A stretch of 12,396 bases of DNA, from NCBI GenBank assembly GCA_002320485.1, contig DCKW01000046.1:1-12396 (forward strand), given 5' to 3'. How positions within the stretch are numbered: the stretch's first letter is position 1; the number at the start of each line of letters is the position of its first letter. The notes beneath the pieces were generated by a model, which was not told the origin of the DNA, searched no databases, and worked only from the letters and a program-made list of their open reading frames with translations. The DNA is from Micavibrio sp. UBA1664. Its GTDB lineage: Bacteria > Pseudomonadota > Alphaproteobacteria > Micavibrionales > UBA1664. Of this stretch, positions 1 to 7,814 are shown piece after piece. The position numbers and the translations under genes are program-made.

Positions 1-90
1 GCACCATTCCGCCCAGAAATCAACGATAACCGTTTCGTTGGCATTGAGGACATCTTTTTCAAAGCTGCCGTCTGAAACCTGATCTGTCAT
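1..90 (-). CDS. trxA: Thioredoxin, N-terminal part (cut by window edge)
   Basis: The 30 visible codons begin MTDQVSDGSFEKDV and end VDFWAEWC. That is the beta-strand leading into the thioredoxin active site, and the window stops at the first cysteine of the expected CGPC motif. Thioredoxin is a small cytoplasmic dithiol protein that reduces protein disulfides and donates electrons to enzymes such as ribonucleotide reductase. The ATG at 88-90 is supported by a strong AAGGAG ribosome binding site a few bases upstream. The gene lies 87 bp downstream of addA on the same strand; addA followed by trxA is a common alphaproteobacterial arrangement. The second active-site cysteine and the rest of the fold lie outside the window, so completeness cannot be judged. 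Confidence 0.9.
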   Translation of the reverse strand, partial: MTDQVSDGSFEKDVLNANETVIVDFWAEWC

Positions 91-97
91 TATTATA

Positions 98-104
98 TCT
101 CCTT
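98..104 (-). promoter_or_regulatory. Ribosome binding site of trxA
   Basis: On the minus strand this reads AAGGAGA, seven bases before the trxA ATG. It is the clearest Shine-Dalgarno sequence in the window and fits trxA being translated independently of addA, unlike the coupled genes upstream. Confidence 0.8.
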
Positions 105-130
105 GTTTATTTTTTTATTCCCTAACCGTT

Positions 131-159
131 AATATGGGGATTCAATCTTCCCAAATCAA
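131..159 (-). promoter_or_regulatory. Possible sigma-70-type promoter for trxA in the addA-trxA gap
   Basis: The 91-177 gap is the longest non-coding stretch in the window. On the minus strand it holds TTGATT (154-159), a 17-base spacer and CATATT (131-136), each a 4/6 match to the -35 and -10 consensus. This would give a leader of roughly 35 to 40 bases carrying the strong trxA ribosome binding site. A weak GGGA/TCCC inverted repeat overlaps the spacer but is not followed by a T-run, so I see no terminator after addA. Read-through from addA remains equally possible. Confidence 0.3.
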
Positions 160-177
160 GTCTGCTGAAAACGCGTG

Positions 178-3100
178 TCAGATATTTTTCAAAACGGTCA
201 TAAACGGGCCGTCGGTCCATAACAGGCCGCAATTGATAGCATGATCTGGATAAATTGACTGAATCAATGTTTTATAGGCCGATAGTTGCCGGACATATTG
301 CACAGGCACATCATTCGGATCGCGGGGTGGTGGGCGATTGGATTTAAAATCAATAATCCATATTGTGTCGTCGGTGATTAGCATGCGGTCAATTTGGCCG
401 CTAATGATATCATATTTACCGTCGCTGCGCGGGACGGTTCCTGTAACGGGAACTTCGGCCAGTGACCCCTCGCCGAAAAACTGTGCAAACTCAGGGGAAT
501 TTAAAATGGCCAGTGATTCCGACAAAATTTCGGATCGGATATTGTCTGATACGTCCGGGGCCTGCCTGTTCAGATAATCACGCCCGGCATGCGCCCGTTC
601 CATAACAGGCAAATCGGGAAGATATTGTAAAAGGCTGTGCGTTAAAAGACCGCGACGAAAACGGTAACTGTCATCAATATAAGATAGAGGAGATCGGACG
701 GGCAAGGGTGCGTCCTCATCCTGTGACGGCTTTAAAACACGCGGAGGGTTTTGTTCGGTTTTAAGAGGAGATGTCACCCAGTCCGGTAAATGACGGACGC
801 GATTATTTCCCTCCGATTTTTTGGTAAGAACAGGCAATTGCGCTGTTTGCTCCGTTTGATACACATAATAAGGGCTGTCAAAATCCTGTATCTGATAGGA
901 TTCATCATGGTGCCAGTCATAGTGTTTATATGGCAAGGAGGACATCCCCTGTAACGCACAGCCATACCATGTTTTTTCGGGAATATTATTCTGATTATTA
1001 TTTAATGTACCGCAAATAATCAGGCGATCTTCGGCGCGGGTCATCGCAACATACATCAGGCGATAATATTCGGCCTCCGCTTCGGCGGATCGTGCCGTTT
1101 TCATCCTTCCCATTAAGTCATTATTGGTTGCGGCGGACGGTGACCAGAGAGGTAAACCATTATCATGCCATACAAGTCCGTCATCGGACGTTGAAGCCTT
1201 CGGCATCATTGTCGTATCGGGCATGAAAACGATCGGCGCTTGTAAACCCTTTGATGCATGGACGGTCATGATCCTGACTTTGTCATCGGCATTGTCTAGT
1301 TCACGTTTAATATCGGTTTTGTTGGTTTGCATAAAATGCAAAAATCCTTGCAAGCCTTTGCCGGGATGGTTCGCATCATAAGTTTGTGCCATGGACAGCA
1401 ATTCTTCCAGCGGGTCGATACAATCTTCTCCAAGTCTTGTCATCAACGCCTGCCACCCCGACAATTGCCCGTTCGCCGACGGATAGTTAAGAATATCGCT
1501 AACCGCATGAAAGGCATTTTGTCCCCCTGATGTGGCAATCAATCGGGACAACCAATCGCGCACAAGATCAGGAGCGCGTGTTTTTATTTCCTGCCACAAA
1601 CTGTTATCGCGGCCATAGGCATAGTCCTCTATTATGGTGTCATCCCATCCGATAAAGGGGGATTTTAATAAGGTGGCAAGCATCAGGTCGTCGTCGGGCA
1701 TCAGGGCAAAATGAAAGGCCGCCAGAATATCCTGCACACCGATATGATTGGCGATGACGAGTCTGTCCGCCCCTGATACCGCAACATTATGGGTTTTAAG
1801 CGCGCGGATCAGGTGGTCGACGAACGCGTTACGGCGTCTGACCAAAATCATGATATCACCGGCGGCAACTGGGCGGCCTTTTGATTGTAATATCTCTTTG
1901 CCGATCCAGTTTGCAATTGTTTCCGCAATCCGATTGGCGAGCGCGCGAGAAGCATTATAACCTTCACGAACGGTAACGGGCAATGTCCATGCCGGCAAAG
2001 CTTCCTGTGCTGGCACCTTATAGAGAGGCCAAAGCTCAACAACACCCGCCTGCCCTTGACGAAAGGCAGTGTGGGGTTTGTAAAGGTCCGGATTTTGTGT
2101 CAGGCTGACCTTCAATGCGTCACTCATAAAAACAGTGTCGACAAAATCAAGAACGGCTGATGTAGAGCGGAAAGAGGTATTCATGGGAATATTCTGCCAT
2201 GGCTGTCCGGCCTCCGTGACACGTGTCATAATAGTGTCATGAACCGTATTGAATATGGAGATATTCGCCCCTTGAAAACTGAAAATCGATTGTTTGTTAT
2301 CGCCGACCACAAATAACGTACGGTCAATGGATTCCTGCGTATTACGGGCGCTTTCACCCGTAAAGAAATCCTCCCACAAGGCTTGTAAAATCGCCCATTG
2401 ATCTGGGCTTGTGTCTTGCGCCTCGTCAACGAGAATATGGTCAATGGCATAGTCCAGCTTGAATAAAACCCAATCGCGGCGTGGGCCGGATAATAATTCA
2501 AGAGTCTTATGGATTAAATCGTCATAATCCACCTTGCGCTGGTTCAGTTTGATATTTTGATACCGACGGGTAATTTCCTTTGCTAGGTTGAGCAAAACGA
2601 CCGTGGCCTGATAGATTAGCAAGCTTTTCAGACGATTCTCTGTTTGATAAAGGCGGTCTGCTTCTTTCGTAAATATCAAGACAGCTTCATCATCATAGTC
2701 TCGCGCTTTTTTTGTGACGGCACTTTCCTGTCGGGGTTCACCATCCTGTTTTAGAAAAAGAGCCTTATAGGCGTAATACCCTGCTATGCGATCACCGTTT
2801 AAAATATCATAAAGGCAAAAGGCTGCATTTTGGTTGGTCGGTGTGCCGTGTTCCAACGCCTTTGCCAGACGGCGGATATCGTTTTCAGGCAAATCATGCA
2901 TCATAGTGCGTTCAATAACCGTGGCTTCGGTTTCATCCTGCCCGATATCTAACAGCGCGCGCAAACTTTGCCTGTAATCGGGATTTGCCTTGAAAAATTC
3001 ATTCAGCTTTTTACGTTCTCCCAAAACCGTATTGAGAATTTTATGGATTTGATCGCTGTTTTTGATAGAGGCCAGCCACGTAAAATCATTATACAGCGGA

Positions 3101-3678
3101 TGGCTGTCCCCCGTGTCCAGAATATCGCGGACAAGGCCGTCTCGGGCCGTACGGATTGCGCCTTGCGACTCCCCGTCTTCCATAACGCTGAAATTTGGTT
3201 GCAAGCCGGCCTCAATCGAAAATCGTCCTAAAATCGACTGGCACAACGCGTGAATTGTTGTAACATTTAAACCGTTAGGTAAATCGATCACCATGGCAAA
3301 TAATTTCCGCGCCTTGTCCGTCTGTTTTAAGCTTGGCGGCTGGCCCAGTAATTTTTCCAGCTCTTCTGCCAGTTTAGGGGACGGGCATACTGCCCACAGT
3401 GATAATATACCCATCAGGCGCGTTATCATTTCATTAGCGCCCGCCTTGGTAAATGTCACGCACAGGATATTTTCAGGGGGTGTTCCGTCATTTTTTCCCT
3501 CGACGGGCAATAACAGCCTGAGAACACGTTCGGTCAACCCCTTGGTTTTCCCCGTTCCCGCCGATGCATTCACCCAAACATTTTGCGAGGGATCGGACGC
3601 AGTGCCCTGTAAAAGCGAGGCTTGTTTACCGATGGTCATATCGGCATCAGGGGAGATAATGGGTTTTCGTGCGGTCAT
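178..3678 (-). CDS. addA: AddA, helicase-nuclease subunit of AddAB double-strand break repair complex
   Basis: This 1166-aa protein is the motor and one of two nucleases of AddAB, the RecBCD counterpart that unwinds and resects broken DNA ends to load RecA. All superfamily 1A helicase motifs are visible: Walker A ASAGTGKT (38-45), motif Ia VTFTKAGANEM (74-84), Walker B DEAQDT (418-423), motif III GDNKQSIFSFQGA (459-471), TSFRS (501-505), motif V IMTVHASKGLQ (803-813) and motif VI LMYVAMTRAEDRLI (874-887). The C-terminal RecB-like nuclease keeps H1014, D1097 (GQIDRM), D1110 and K1112 (IDFKS), and QLSAY (1131-1135). Length is normal for alphaproteobacterial AddA and no motif is missing. Its ATG overlaps the addB stop as ATGA, with a weak GAGG further upstream, so translation is probably coupled to addB and the two subunits made together. 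Confidence 0.96.
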   Translation of the reverse strand: MTARKPIISPDADMTIGKQASLLQGTASDPSQNVWVNASAGTGKTKGLTERVLRLLLPVEGKNDGTPPENILCVTFTKAGANEMITRLMGILSLWAVCPSPKLAEELEKLLGQPPSLKQTDKARKLFAMVIDLPNGLNVTTIHALCQSILGRFSIEAGLQPNFSVMEDGESQGAIRTARDGLVRDILDTGDSHPLYNDFTWLASIKNSDQIHKILNTVLGERKKLNEFFKANPDYRQSLRALLDIGQDETEATVIERTMMHDLPENDIRRLAKALEHGTPTNQNAAFCLYDILNGDRIAGYYAYKALFLKQDGEPRQESAVTKKARDYDDEAVLIFTKEADRLYQTENRLKSLLIYQATVVLLNLAKEITRRYQNIKLNQRKVDYDDLIHKTLELLSGPRRDWVLFKLDYAIDHILVDEAQDTSPDQWAILQALWEDFFTGESARNTQESIDRTLFVVGDNKQSIFSFQGANISIFNTVHDTIMTRVTEAGQPWQNIPMNTSFRSTSAVLDFVDTVFMSDALKVSLTQNPDLYKPHTAFRQGQAGVVELWPLYKVPAQEALPAWTLPVTVREGYNASRALANRIAETIANWIGKEILQSKGRPVAAGDIMILVRRRNAFVDHLIRALKTHNVAVSGADRLVIANHIGVQDILAAFHFALMPDDDLMLATLLKSPFIGWDDTIIEDYAYGRDNSLWQEIKTRAPDLVRDWLSRLIATSGGQNAFHAVSDILNYPSANGQLSGWQALMTRLGEDCIDPLEELLSMAQTYDANHPGKGLQGFLHFMQTNKTDIKRELDNADDKVRIMTVHASKGLQAPIVFMPDTTMMPKASTSDDGLVWHDNGLPLWSPSAATNNDLMGRMKTARSAEAEAEYYRLMYVAMTRAEDRLIICGTLNNNQNNIPEKTWYGCALQGMSSLPYKHYDWHHDESYQIQDFDSPYYVYQTEQTAQLPVLTKKSEGNNRVRHLPDWVTSPLKTEQNPPRVLKPSQDEDAPLPVRSPLSYIDDSYRFRRGLLTHSLLQYLPDLPVMERAHAGRDYLNRQAPDVSDNIRSEILSESLAILNSPEFAQFFGEGSLAEVPVTGTVPRSDGKYDIISGQIDRMLITDDTIWIIDFKSNRPPPRDPNDVPVQYVRQLSAYKTLIQSIYPDHAINCGLLWTDGPFMTVLKNI

Positions 3679-6638
3679 GCGTTATCGCCCTCGTCGCTAT
3701 TCACACTCCATTCTGAGATACGTTCCAAATGGGCGTAATCATTATAATCATCTTTCATTGCACGCGTCGGATCAGGTGAACCGATATAGGGTGTGGTGCC
3801 ATTATGATAAGCGTATAATAAAGAATATAATCCGTCTTCCGCCTCTTCAACAAGGGTTGCGGCGGATTTTCCCTTTGTGCCTTGGGCCAGCTTGGCTTCG
3901 CCGCCTTCGCCCGAACCGCTTAAAGACCAGTAATAAAAAGATAAGTCTGCATCAGGACGAACACTTATGCTTTCAAAACCGTCTTGACGCAAAATCAAGG
4001 CTTCCAATGGCAGTTGGGAGGCAACACCGTTATTGACATCCTTGATGTCGGGCGCGCTGCCGGTTTTGTAATCAATAAGGGCATAACCGCCATCGGCAAG
4101 GCTTTCAATGCGGTCGGCCTTGCCCTTTATATGATAATCATGTCCGTCAATGACAGGATGAAGATAGCCGATTGCCTCGCTATGGATGACCGAAGTCGTT
4201 GCTCTCCACTCGGCTTCATGCTCGACAAACCATCGCGCGGCACGTGTAAAACGCGGCCACCAAAATCCATGAATTTCGGGATTTTGTGTATGGGTCCCGA
4301 AAACATCATAACCAATACCAAGCAAAATTTCATAGGCGTTGTTCGGCAGACTTTGACGAGGATATTGCCTTGTAAACCGTTCCATGGTTTCATGAATCAA
4401 AGTTCCCCGGTCGGCAGCGCCTACCTCCATATCGACAGGGTCGATAGGGCGGAGATTAAGGATTTTTCTGGCATAAATCCAATAGGGATCGCGCATCCAT
4501 TTTTCGATCTCGGTAATTGAAAAATGATTTGGGCGGCGATCCAATGGCGGATGCGGGGCAGGGCGTGTGCAAGGTGTATATGCCTCGGCCTTTACAAGCG
4601 CTGTCGCCCATGACCGATAATCCTCTCCTTGTCTGTGCGGCCAATTTTCGGAAGGGATGGACGCCGCCTGTAATACTGTATCCAGACGGTTTAACCATCG
4701 CGAAGGCAGGGTGGGCTGGCCTCCCGATTTTTTTGATCTTGTAATGAAAACCTCCGGCGCACAAAAGGCCGTCATAAAATCGTGTGCGGCAAGGGTCGTT
4801 TTTTGCTCTAACGAAGGCAGGCCGAAATCGCGCCGCATCTTTCGCGACATCCAAATATCGAATCCGGAATCGGGCGGCCATATACCTTCGTTTAAGCCGG
4901 ATAGAATGACGCGGTCGGCCTGAACCATTCTTGCCTCAATCTGACCCAGAATGGAAAGACGAGGATGTTTGCCGTATTTGGCTGTAAACGTTTGTGATGC
5001 AAGCATTGAGCCGACCATATCACTATAGTCGGACAGGCTCATGAGAGGTGTCACATCAGCGTGCATTTGAAGACTGGCAAAAAAATCTGCCAACGCTTCA
5101 CCGTCATCGCCGGCCCACAGGCGGTGTGCGCCCTCTAGGTCTTCTGTCGATGCAAGGGCTTCCATAATTTTCAAGTGCGCTGCTATCATATCGCGCATAT
5201 TATGGGCGCCCTTTTGATAAGGGTGTAAAGGCGAGAAAATGGTATTCATTGTTTGCAATAAGTCCGCATATTTTTCATGGATAGCCGCAATCTCATTAAA
5301 ATTTCCATGAGGTCGTACACCGCGAAATACTGCCTTTTCCAGTGCGCGAATTTTATTGCGATATTGGGGAATGCCCGCCCCGCCCGCATAGGGGTTTTTA
5401 GTACAGGCCAGAAAGGATACCGGATGAACTTGCCCGTTTTGATAGCTTTGTAAACAACCGAGGCAAAACTGGCCGATAGCTGTATTGGTCAGGCTTGTGC
5501 CGCCGCTATCGTCGATATCAATGCCCCATTGCCTGAGTAACGCCTGCACCCGCATCGCCAAATAGCGGTCGGGTGTAATCAATGTGGCTGTTTTGGCCTG
5601 CTGTGTATCTGCGGCAATTTCCAACATGGCCAAGGCTATGACCGTTGCTTCCTGATGATCGCTATCCGCTTCGCAAATGATGAGACCCTGAAGACCTTTT
5701 TCAATGACGTCTGTTTCATGGTTCTCGACCGACAGGTTTTGCCATTCATGGGTTGTTTCAGCGGGACGCATCATCTCGCTAGCCAGCGAAAGGCGTTCCT
5801 GATTGGCAATCGGACCTAAAATTTCAACATTTTTGCGGTCGATTTTACAATATTGCAGAAGGATTTTAAGAAGATATTGCGGATGACCTTCCCCGATTTC
5901 GCGCCAGCTTTTTTCATCGCATGTTGTATCAAGGGCCGGCAAAACCACCGTTCCATTATCCAGTGTACCAACCATTTTAATAAAATCGCGTGTGGCAGGG
6001 ATCGATCCGGTCGAACCGGCGACAATTAAAGGATGCGACGGAGGATGATTTTGATAAAATTTCGTAAGATGTGCAATGCGTTGGCGTCGATGCAGGCCCG
6101 GATCTATCATACCTTGCGTTTGAAGGTAATCGGGCCATATTTCGTTAAGAATGACGCACAAAAAAGAGGTTGTTATTTCCCAATGTTCGGCATAATCCTG
6201 CACTTCCTGCAAGTTTGTCAGCCGTGCAGGATCAATATTTTCGGTATGGATCTGGTCGATTAACCTCCCTAATTCGGCCGCGATATGCAAAGCCTGTTGA
6301 TACGTCGATTCATGGGGCCACGATTGCTCCAGAAGGCGGGCCAATACGAATTGGCGGCGTACAGGGTCAATGGCGGGTAGGATATCTGCAACTGCCTCGC
6401 TATGAAATCGGCTTTCCTCCAAATCGGCGTCGCCAATTGATTGCATTATCGGCAGTAATCTTGGTTTCCCACCCGATAAATTTAGAAAGGCATCCTGTAA
6501 TGTCCTGATGCCGCGGCGCGTGGGTAGATATATACGAAAGGATGATAGCGGGATCTGGCGGTCTGCTGCCATATCCTCACACATTTGCGCCAGACGATAG
6601 GCAAAGGATTGCGTTGCCGGAATTGTCGCAAAGCTCAT
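3675..6638 (-). CDS. addB: AddB, nuclease subunit of AddAB double-strand break repair complex
   Basis: This 987-aa partner of AddA has an inactive helicase-like N-terminal region and a C-terminal RecB-family nuclease. The N-terminus has IYLPTRRG (36-43) where a Walker A might be expected, and there is no GxGKT. The family-typical GLNEGIWP lies at 581-588. The nuclease is intact: H749 (GTLIHETMERF), E821, D842 (GKADRIE), D857 and K859 (IDYKTG) and Q875. Bacillus-type AddB binds a 4Fe-4S cluster through one cysteine before the nuclease and three after it. Here the equivalent pre-nuclease site reads RDPYWIYARKILNL, and there are no cysteines after residue 690, so the cluster is absent; from memory this is usual for alphaproteobacterial AddB. 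The start overlaps the murU stop by ATGA and the stop overlaps the addA start by ATGA. No ribosome binding site is seen, consistent with coupled translation. Confidence 0.95.
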   Translation of the reverse strand: MSFATIPATQSFAYRLAQMCEDMAADRQIPLSSFRIYLPTRRGIRTLQDAFLNLSGGKPRLLPIMQSIGDADLEESRFHSEAVADILPAIDPVRRQFVLARLLEQSWPHESTYQQALHIAAELGRLIDQIHTENIDPARLTNLQEVQDYAEHWEITTSFLCVILNEIWPDYLQTQGMIDPGLHRRQRIAHLTKFYQNHPPSHPLIVAGSTGSIPATRDFIKMVGTLDNGTVVLPALDTTCDEKSWREIGEGHPQYLLKILLQYCKIDRKNVEILGPIANQERLSLASEMMRPAETTHEWQNLSVENHETDVIEKGLQGLIICEADSDHQEATVIALAMLEIAADTQQAKTATLITPDRYLAMRVQALLRQWGIDIDDSGGTSLTNTAIGQFCLGCLQSYQNGQVHPVSFLACTKNPYAGGAGIPQYRNKIRALEKAVFRGVRPHGNFNEIAAIHEKYADLLQTMNTIFSPLHPYQKGAHNMRDMIAAHLKIMEALASTEDLEGAHRLWAGDDGEALADFFASLQMHADVTPLMSLSDYSDMVGSMLASQTFTAKYGKHPRLSILGQIEARMVQADRVILSGLNEGIWPPDSGFDIWMSRKMRRDFGLPSLEQKTTLAAHDFMTAFCAPEVFITRSKKSGGQPTLPSRWLNRLDTVLQAASIPSENWPHRQGEDYRSWATALVKAEAYTPCTRPAPHPPLDRRPNHFSITEIEKWMRDPYWIYARKILNLRPIDPVDMEVGAADRGTLIHETMERFTRQYPRQSLPNNAYEILLGIGYDVFGTHTQNPEIHGFWWPRFTRAARWFVEHEAEWRATTSVIHSEAIGYLHPVIDGHDYHIKGKADRIESLADGGYALIDYKTGSAPDIKDVNNGVASQLPLEALILRQDGFESISVRPDADLSFYYWSLSGSGEGGEAKLAQGTKGKSAATLVEEAEDGLYSLLYAYHNGTTPYIGSPDPTRAMKDDYNDYAHLERISEWSVNSDEGDNA

Positions 6639-7366
6639 GCAGTAATACCGAACAGGGATTTGTTGACGTCATCGAGGTCTTCCGGCGTGCTGATATGATA
6701 CCAGTCACCGCGATGCGGGCAACCGTACAATGCATCCTTTTTATCCAACGCGTCCATAATCTCCAGAAACGAAAAGCATGTTTCGGAATAAGGAGACATT
6801 ATTTGTGGGTGGCAGACGCGGATACCTGTAAACATATATTCCCCTGTTTTATCAAGCGACCTGCTGGCGAGAGATGTATCGAGGTCAATATCATAATCGC
6901 CGACCGCTCCCGTCAAACTCATTGAGTGTATCGATTGCAAAAGAAGGGTCAAATCGCCGCCGTTTGCATAATGACTTTCGGCAAGTGTCTGAAGGGTTGT
7001 CCGGTCGGTCGCATCGACCCAGAAAGCATCCCCGTTAATCATGTAAAACGGTACATCGCGGTCTAGATATTCCATGGCTTTGACGGCTCCCCCGCCTGTG
7101 TCGAGCAGGCTTTCTTCTTGCGACAAATACAATGTTAAATCAGGATGTTCTTTACGGATTTCTGTCATGTAATCTTTTAAAGCGGCAATGGCATGATATC
7201 CGTTAATGACAATCGTTGTGACACCGGCCTTTACAAGATGGTCAATAATATGGGTCAGCAATGGTTTTCCGCCTACTTTAAGAAGCGGTTTTGGTAGTGT
7301 ATCGGTCAAGGGGCGCATGCGTGTTGCATATCCTGCCGCCATTATCAAAGCCTGATGAATTATCAT
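6635..7366 (-). CDS. murU: MurU-like sugar-phosphate nucleotidyltransferase (probable MurNAc-1-phosphate uridylyltransferase)
   Basis: This 243-aa protein of the nucleotidyltransferase family joins an NTP to a sugar-1-phosphate. The signature LIMAAGYATRMRPLT (7-21) with PKPL (25-28) binds nucleotide and catalyses transfer; NGDAF (111-115) carries the metal-binding aspartate; LLDTGGGAVKA (87-97) and ISTPEDL (225-231) are typical of the MurU branch rather than long GalU or GlmU enzymes. MurU makes UDP-MurNAc from MurNAc-1-phosphate in peptidoglycan recycling. The specific substrate is inferred from family and the tsaE/addB neighbourhood; mannose-1-phosphate guanylyltransferase is the main alternative. 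I chose the ATG at 7366, not an upstream in-frame start 32 codons earlier, because it overlaps the tsaE stop as ATGA and begins directly at the Rossmann strand. The AmgK kinase usually found just upstream is absent. Confidence 0.85.
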   Translation of the reverse strand: MIIHQALIMAAGYATRMRPLTDTLPKPLLKVGGKPLLTHIIDHLVKAGVTTIVINGYHAIAALKDYMTEIRKEHPDLTLYLSQEESLLDTGGGAVKAMEYLDRDVPFYMINGDAFWVDATDRTTLQTLAESHYANGGDLTLLLQSIHSMSLTGAVGDYDIDLDTSLASRSLDKTGEYMFTGIRVCHPQIMSPYSETCFSFLEIMDALDKKDALYGCPHRGDWYHISTPEDLDDVNKSLFGITA

Positions 7367-7779
7367 GACTCCACAGTAATACGCCGCGCCCCATTCTCCA
7401 AGGTTGAAAGTGTAATATCGACAGAATTTTGCGGCTTTAAATGTCCAAGTCTTTCCGGCCATTCAATTAGACACAGACGCGAGGTCAGGGCCTCCTCCCA
7501 CCCGATGTCGTAAAGCTCGTGCGCATGCTCAAGCCGGTATAAATCAAAATGCCAGATTTGATCGTCATCATAGGTTTGCACAAGCGTGTAAGTCGGGCTT
7601 GGCACTGTTTCTATAGGGTTTTGCAGTATATGGCGGATAAAGGCGCGGCAAAAGGCCGTTTTTCCGGCCCCCAGATCGCCATGCAGGCAAAGGACGGCAG
7701 GATAAGTTGTATTATCCGCTATCCGCGCTGCGATTTGTGCGGTTTCATCCTCGGTTTTGCAAATCCATTCTTGCGTCAT
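7363..7779 (-). CDS. tsaE: TsaE, ATPase of the tRNA N6-threonylcarbamoyladenosine (t6A) complex
   Basis: TsaE is the P-loop ATPase that works with TsaB and TsaD to transfer threonylcarbamoyl to A37 of ANN-decoding tRNAs. From the chosen start it is 138 aa, a normal size. Visible motifs are Walker A GDLGAGKT (34-41), VPSPTYTLVQTY (59-70), HFDLYRL (77-83) and LIEWPERL (104-111), the standard set in order. Two starts are possible: ATG at 7809, adding ten residues and overlapping the start codon of the divergent reductase gene, or ATG at 7779. I prefer 7779 because the conserved fold begins soon after it and it avoids the overlap. Neither has a ribosome binding site. In some relatives TsaE is fused to or followed by an AmgK-type kinase; here it ends cleanly and its stop overlaps the murU start. 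Confidence 0.93.
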   Translation of the reverse strand: MTQEWICKTEDETAQIAARIADNTTYPAVLCLHGDLGAGKTAFCRAFIRHILQNPIETVPSPTYTLVQTYDDDQIWHFDLYRLEHAHELYDIGWEEALTSRLCLIEWPERLGHLKPQNSVDITLSTLENGARRITVES

Positions 7780-7814
7780 GTCTGTATCATAATTATTGTC
7801 ATGTCTCATGAAAA
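7777..7814. promoter_or_regulatory. Compact divergent start region with overlapping -10-like sequences
   Basis: The preferred start codons of tsaE (7779, minus) and the reductase gene (7808, plus) are only 28 bp apart. The stretch contains an 8-bp perfect AT palindrome, ATAATTAT (7789-7796). On the minus strand TATGAT (7786-7791), a 5/6 match to the -10 box, sits 6 bases before the tsaE ATG and 17 bases from TTTTCA (7809-7814), a 4/6 match to -35. On the plus strand CATAAT (7788-7793) is a 5/6 match with no recognisable -35. If used, these would give a leaderless tsaE message and a very short reductase leader. This is inference from sequence matches only. Confidence 0.35.

Noticed and set aside
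3293..4036. Plus-strand 247-codon open frame across the addA/addB junction
   Set aside because: It lies antisense to well-supported addA and addB, has no recognisable domain, and its composition looks like a shadow of the coding strand.
6640..7382. The nine-base sequence GTATTACTG occurs just before both the addB and murU starts (6640-6648 and 7374-7382)
   Set aside because: Both copies encode Ile-Thr near the end of the upstream protein, and their distances to the start codons differ (1 and 7 bases), so coincidence is more likely than a shared signal.
7367..7462. Longer murU starting at 7462
   Set aside because: The extra 32 residues overlap tsaE, do not resemble the family N-terminus, and the ATGA-coupled start at 7366 fits the fold.
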